Below are positions 62,736 through 64,000 of a stretch of DNA of 64,000 nt, piece after piece. Under the pieces are notes generated by a model that ran no database searches, was not told where the DNA came from, and was given only the letters and a program-made list of their open reading frames with translations. The stretch comes from Streptomyces sp. DT2A-34 (GTDB taxonomy: Bacteria; Actinomycetota; Actinomycetes; Streptomycetales; Streptomycetaceae), in contig NZ_JASTWJ010000001.1 in the NCBI RefSeq assembly GCF_030499515.1, positions 5,374,001-5,438,000 on the forward strand. The letters are read 5' to 3'. How positions within the stretch are numbered: position 1 is the first letter of the stretch; each line of letters opens with the position of its first letter. The translations under genes were made by a program, and so were the position numbers.

Positions 62736-64000
62736 TCACCTTTTGGGGATGAGGGTATCGAAATTCCCTACGAGGGTGCTGACTTCATCTGGGCGCTCCT
62801 GTGCCCAGATGGCGAGGAATGCATTAGCGACGACCATTCCAGCTGTGAAATCCAAATCCTCGCCGATCTGTTCGAAAATGACATGGCGATCGCGGTTAGT
62901 CAAGGCTCGATCGGAAACTACCTGCTTGACCCGCTCCTGCGCGCTGGTCGGGAGCTGCATGGAGACCGTAAGCCTTGCAGCGATGTGTTCCAGTCTCCCT
63001 AGTACGACGTCAAAGATATGGGCCTCGGGATCTCCCTCACCAGGCAGCGTAAAGATTCGGCGATTGGGATCCGTCTTGTGTGCCTGGTCCCCGTCGACGA
63101 GGCAAACAGACGGGAAACTTGAAGTTGGGTCAAGGTTGTGCTGCTCGTTGACTTTGATCGCGGGGTCGGCTCCTCCCATTCCATGGATTTTGACCGCATC
63201 GATCTCGATCCCTCCGTGGTAACGAAGTGCAGTTGTCACCAGGAGTTCGGCAAACTTATCTTCAACGAAGATCGCAAGCTTGGCATCAATCTGGCCAGTG
63301 ATGGTTCGAAGCGCTTTGATGTCCAGCTTCCCTTGGAGAACCTCCCCGTTGTAGGCGGCCCAAATTGCCTTAGACGGCAGTGGCTCCAAGGCGTCGTTAC
63401 TGTGCGTTGAGAAGATGACCTGGCACGACTTGCGTAGGGCCACTTCGATCAGGTATTCGACCATTCGGCGAGTGGCGATGGGATGCAGTCCGTTCTCGAT
63501 CTCCTCGATCAAGATCATGGCTCCATCGGGCGCCTCCTCGATGGCCGAGACGATCCGGATAACACTGGCTTCGCCGGCCCCGAAGTGAAATTCGGAGTAC
63601 TCACTGCCGTCGGAATTTCGCGCCGCGAACATCGTTGCCCGTCCCTGCGCGTCGATCGAAAGGCGGTTGCAGCCCTGCATCTCCTTGGCGAGGATCTTCT
63701 CCACTGCAGCGACTACCGGAGCCGAAAGAGCTACCTCTTTTTCAGCGACGAACTTGTTGCCTACGGCCTTGACGAGTTCCCTACGCTCGGTAGCGGGTAC
63801 TGTGCGCGACACTCCGAAGAGAAGCACGGGACGTACGACCGCTTTGCGGTTCCACTTCAGCTGCGGGAAACTCGCTGTCCGTTGCAGGGGAAGGCGTGGG
63901 TTGAGTTTCTTGTCGATGATCTCGTACTCGATGACCCAGTCCTTCATGCTGGCGTCGTACTTGCCGCTCTTGGCGAAGAATTCGCCCGGGGCGATGTCCT
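62736..64000 (-). CDS. OLD-family ATPase/Toprim nuclease, 3' part (partial)
   Basis: The frame enters open from the right edge, so the N-terminus with Walker A lies outside. Visible: ABC-type signature region FGAGEASVIRIV, Walker B MILIEEIENGLHP, H-loop STHSNDALE, then a Toprim domain with Glu in FVEDKFAELL and the DxD motif in CLVDGDQ. The visible frame covers 421 codons including the stop. Lower GC and relaxed codon use compared with core genes indicate transfer. OLD-family nucleases act in phage defence (Gabija-type, retron or lone OLD). Convergent layout with nothing; reads toward tnsA. Confidence 0.8.
   Translation of the reverse strand, partial: DIAPGEFFAKSGKYDASMKDWVIEYEIIDKKLNPRLPLQRTASFPQLKWNRKAVVRPVLLFGVSRTVPATERRELVKAVGNKFVAEKEVALSAPVVAAVEKILAKEMQGCNRLSIDAQGRATMFAARNSDGSEYSEFHFGAGEASVIRIVSAIEEAPDGAMILIEEIENGLHPIATRRMVEYLIEVALRKSCQVIFSTHSNDALEPLPSKAIWAAYNGEVLQGKLDIKALRTITGQIDAKLAIFVEDKFAELLVTTALRYHGGIEIDAVKIHGMGGADPAIKVNEQHNLDPTSSFPSVCLVDGDQAHKTDPNRRIFTLPGEGDPEAHIFDVVLGRLEHIAARLTVSMQLPTSAQERVKQVVSDRALTNRDRHVIFEQIGEDLDFTAGMVVANAFLAIWAQERPDEVSTLVGNFDTLIPKR

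Overview
The window is chromosomal DNA of a Streptomyces. It has very high GC, strong third-position bias, many GTG starts and leaderless promoters. The gene order is typical of the genus: pstS / Nudix / CHAD / ppk, mshD, an mprAB-like two-component system beside a trypsin-like protease, glnR, a sulfurtransferase with a Cys-containing leader peptide, nur and rsiG. No rRNA, tRNA or CRISPR array was found.

Layout. 0-4.5 kb is a phosphate and polyphosphate block: the very start of pstS with its PHO box, a Nudix hydrolase, a CHAD protein and ppk. 4.5-7.8 kb is a four-gene ABC-2 operon led by a YtrA-type GntR regulator with a large palindromic operator. 7.9-17.3 kb carries mycothiol synthase, a secreted 5'-nucleotidase, an LmeA-like protein, a 44-residue basic protein, a frameshifted ABC exporter, a Tat-exported carbonic anhydrase and a pectate lyase-pectin methylesterase fusion. 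17.7-20.8 kb is a small accessory island: a RelE-like / DUF6247 pair, two small unknown genes, and an XRE-DUF5753 regulator with two DUF397 proteins. 20.9-29.3 kb holds the two-component system, protease, LacI regulator, glnR, a frameshifted hydrolase, a MoaD/ThiS protein and a Q-rich membrane protein.

29.3-32.4 kb is a single unusual 1029-residue gene. It has no signal peptide, a chitin-binding-like module, a GH18 chitinase domain, a tandem repeat, a membrane-like stretch and a C-terminal domain resembling those on polymorphic toxins. 32.7-41.3 kb returns to conserved core: LmeA-like, sulfurtransferase operon, DsrE, nitrobindin-like, nur, ygfZ, dtd, rsiG and an Eis-like acetyltransferase. 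41.5-47.4 kb contains a tandemly duplicated divergent pair (tiny membrane protein / GntR regulator), followed by a HAD phosphatase, an APH-type kinase, a truncated second HAD gene and a TetR regulator. 47.4-54.7 kb holds a HelD-like RNA polymerase motor, a deazaflavin reductase-hemerythrin fusion, a HAD-like protein, a reductase / HxlR divergent pair, a doubly frameshifted epimerase and a secreted lipase.

From about 54.7 kb to the right edge the DNA is accessory. It contains a Tn7-like transposition operon (tnsA, tnsB, tniB/tnsC and tniQ, with 4-base overlaps between the first three) flanked by likely anti-phage genes: an AbiTii-like protein, a PIN-domain nuclease and a partial OLD-family ATPase/Toprim nuclease. 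Five genes in the window show frameshifts or truncation, most beside G or C runs or short GC repeats. This points either to sequencing error or to real decay, and should be settled before those genes are called dead.
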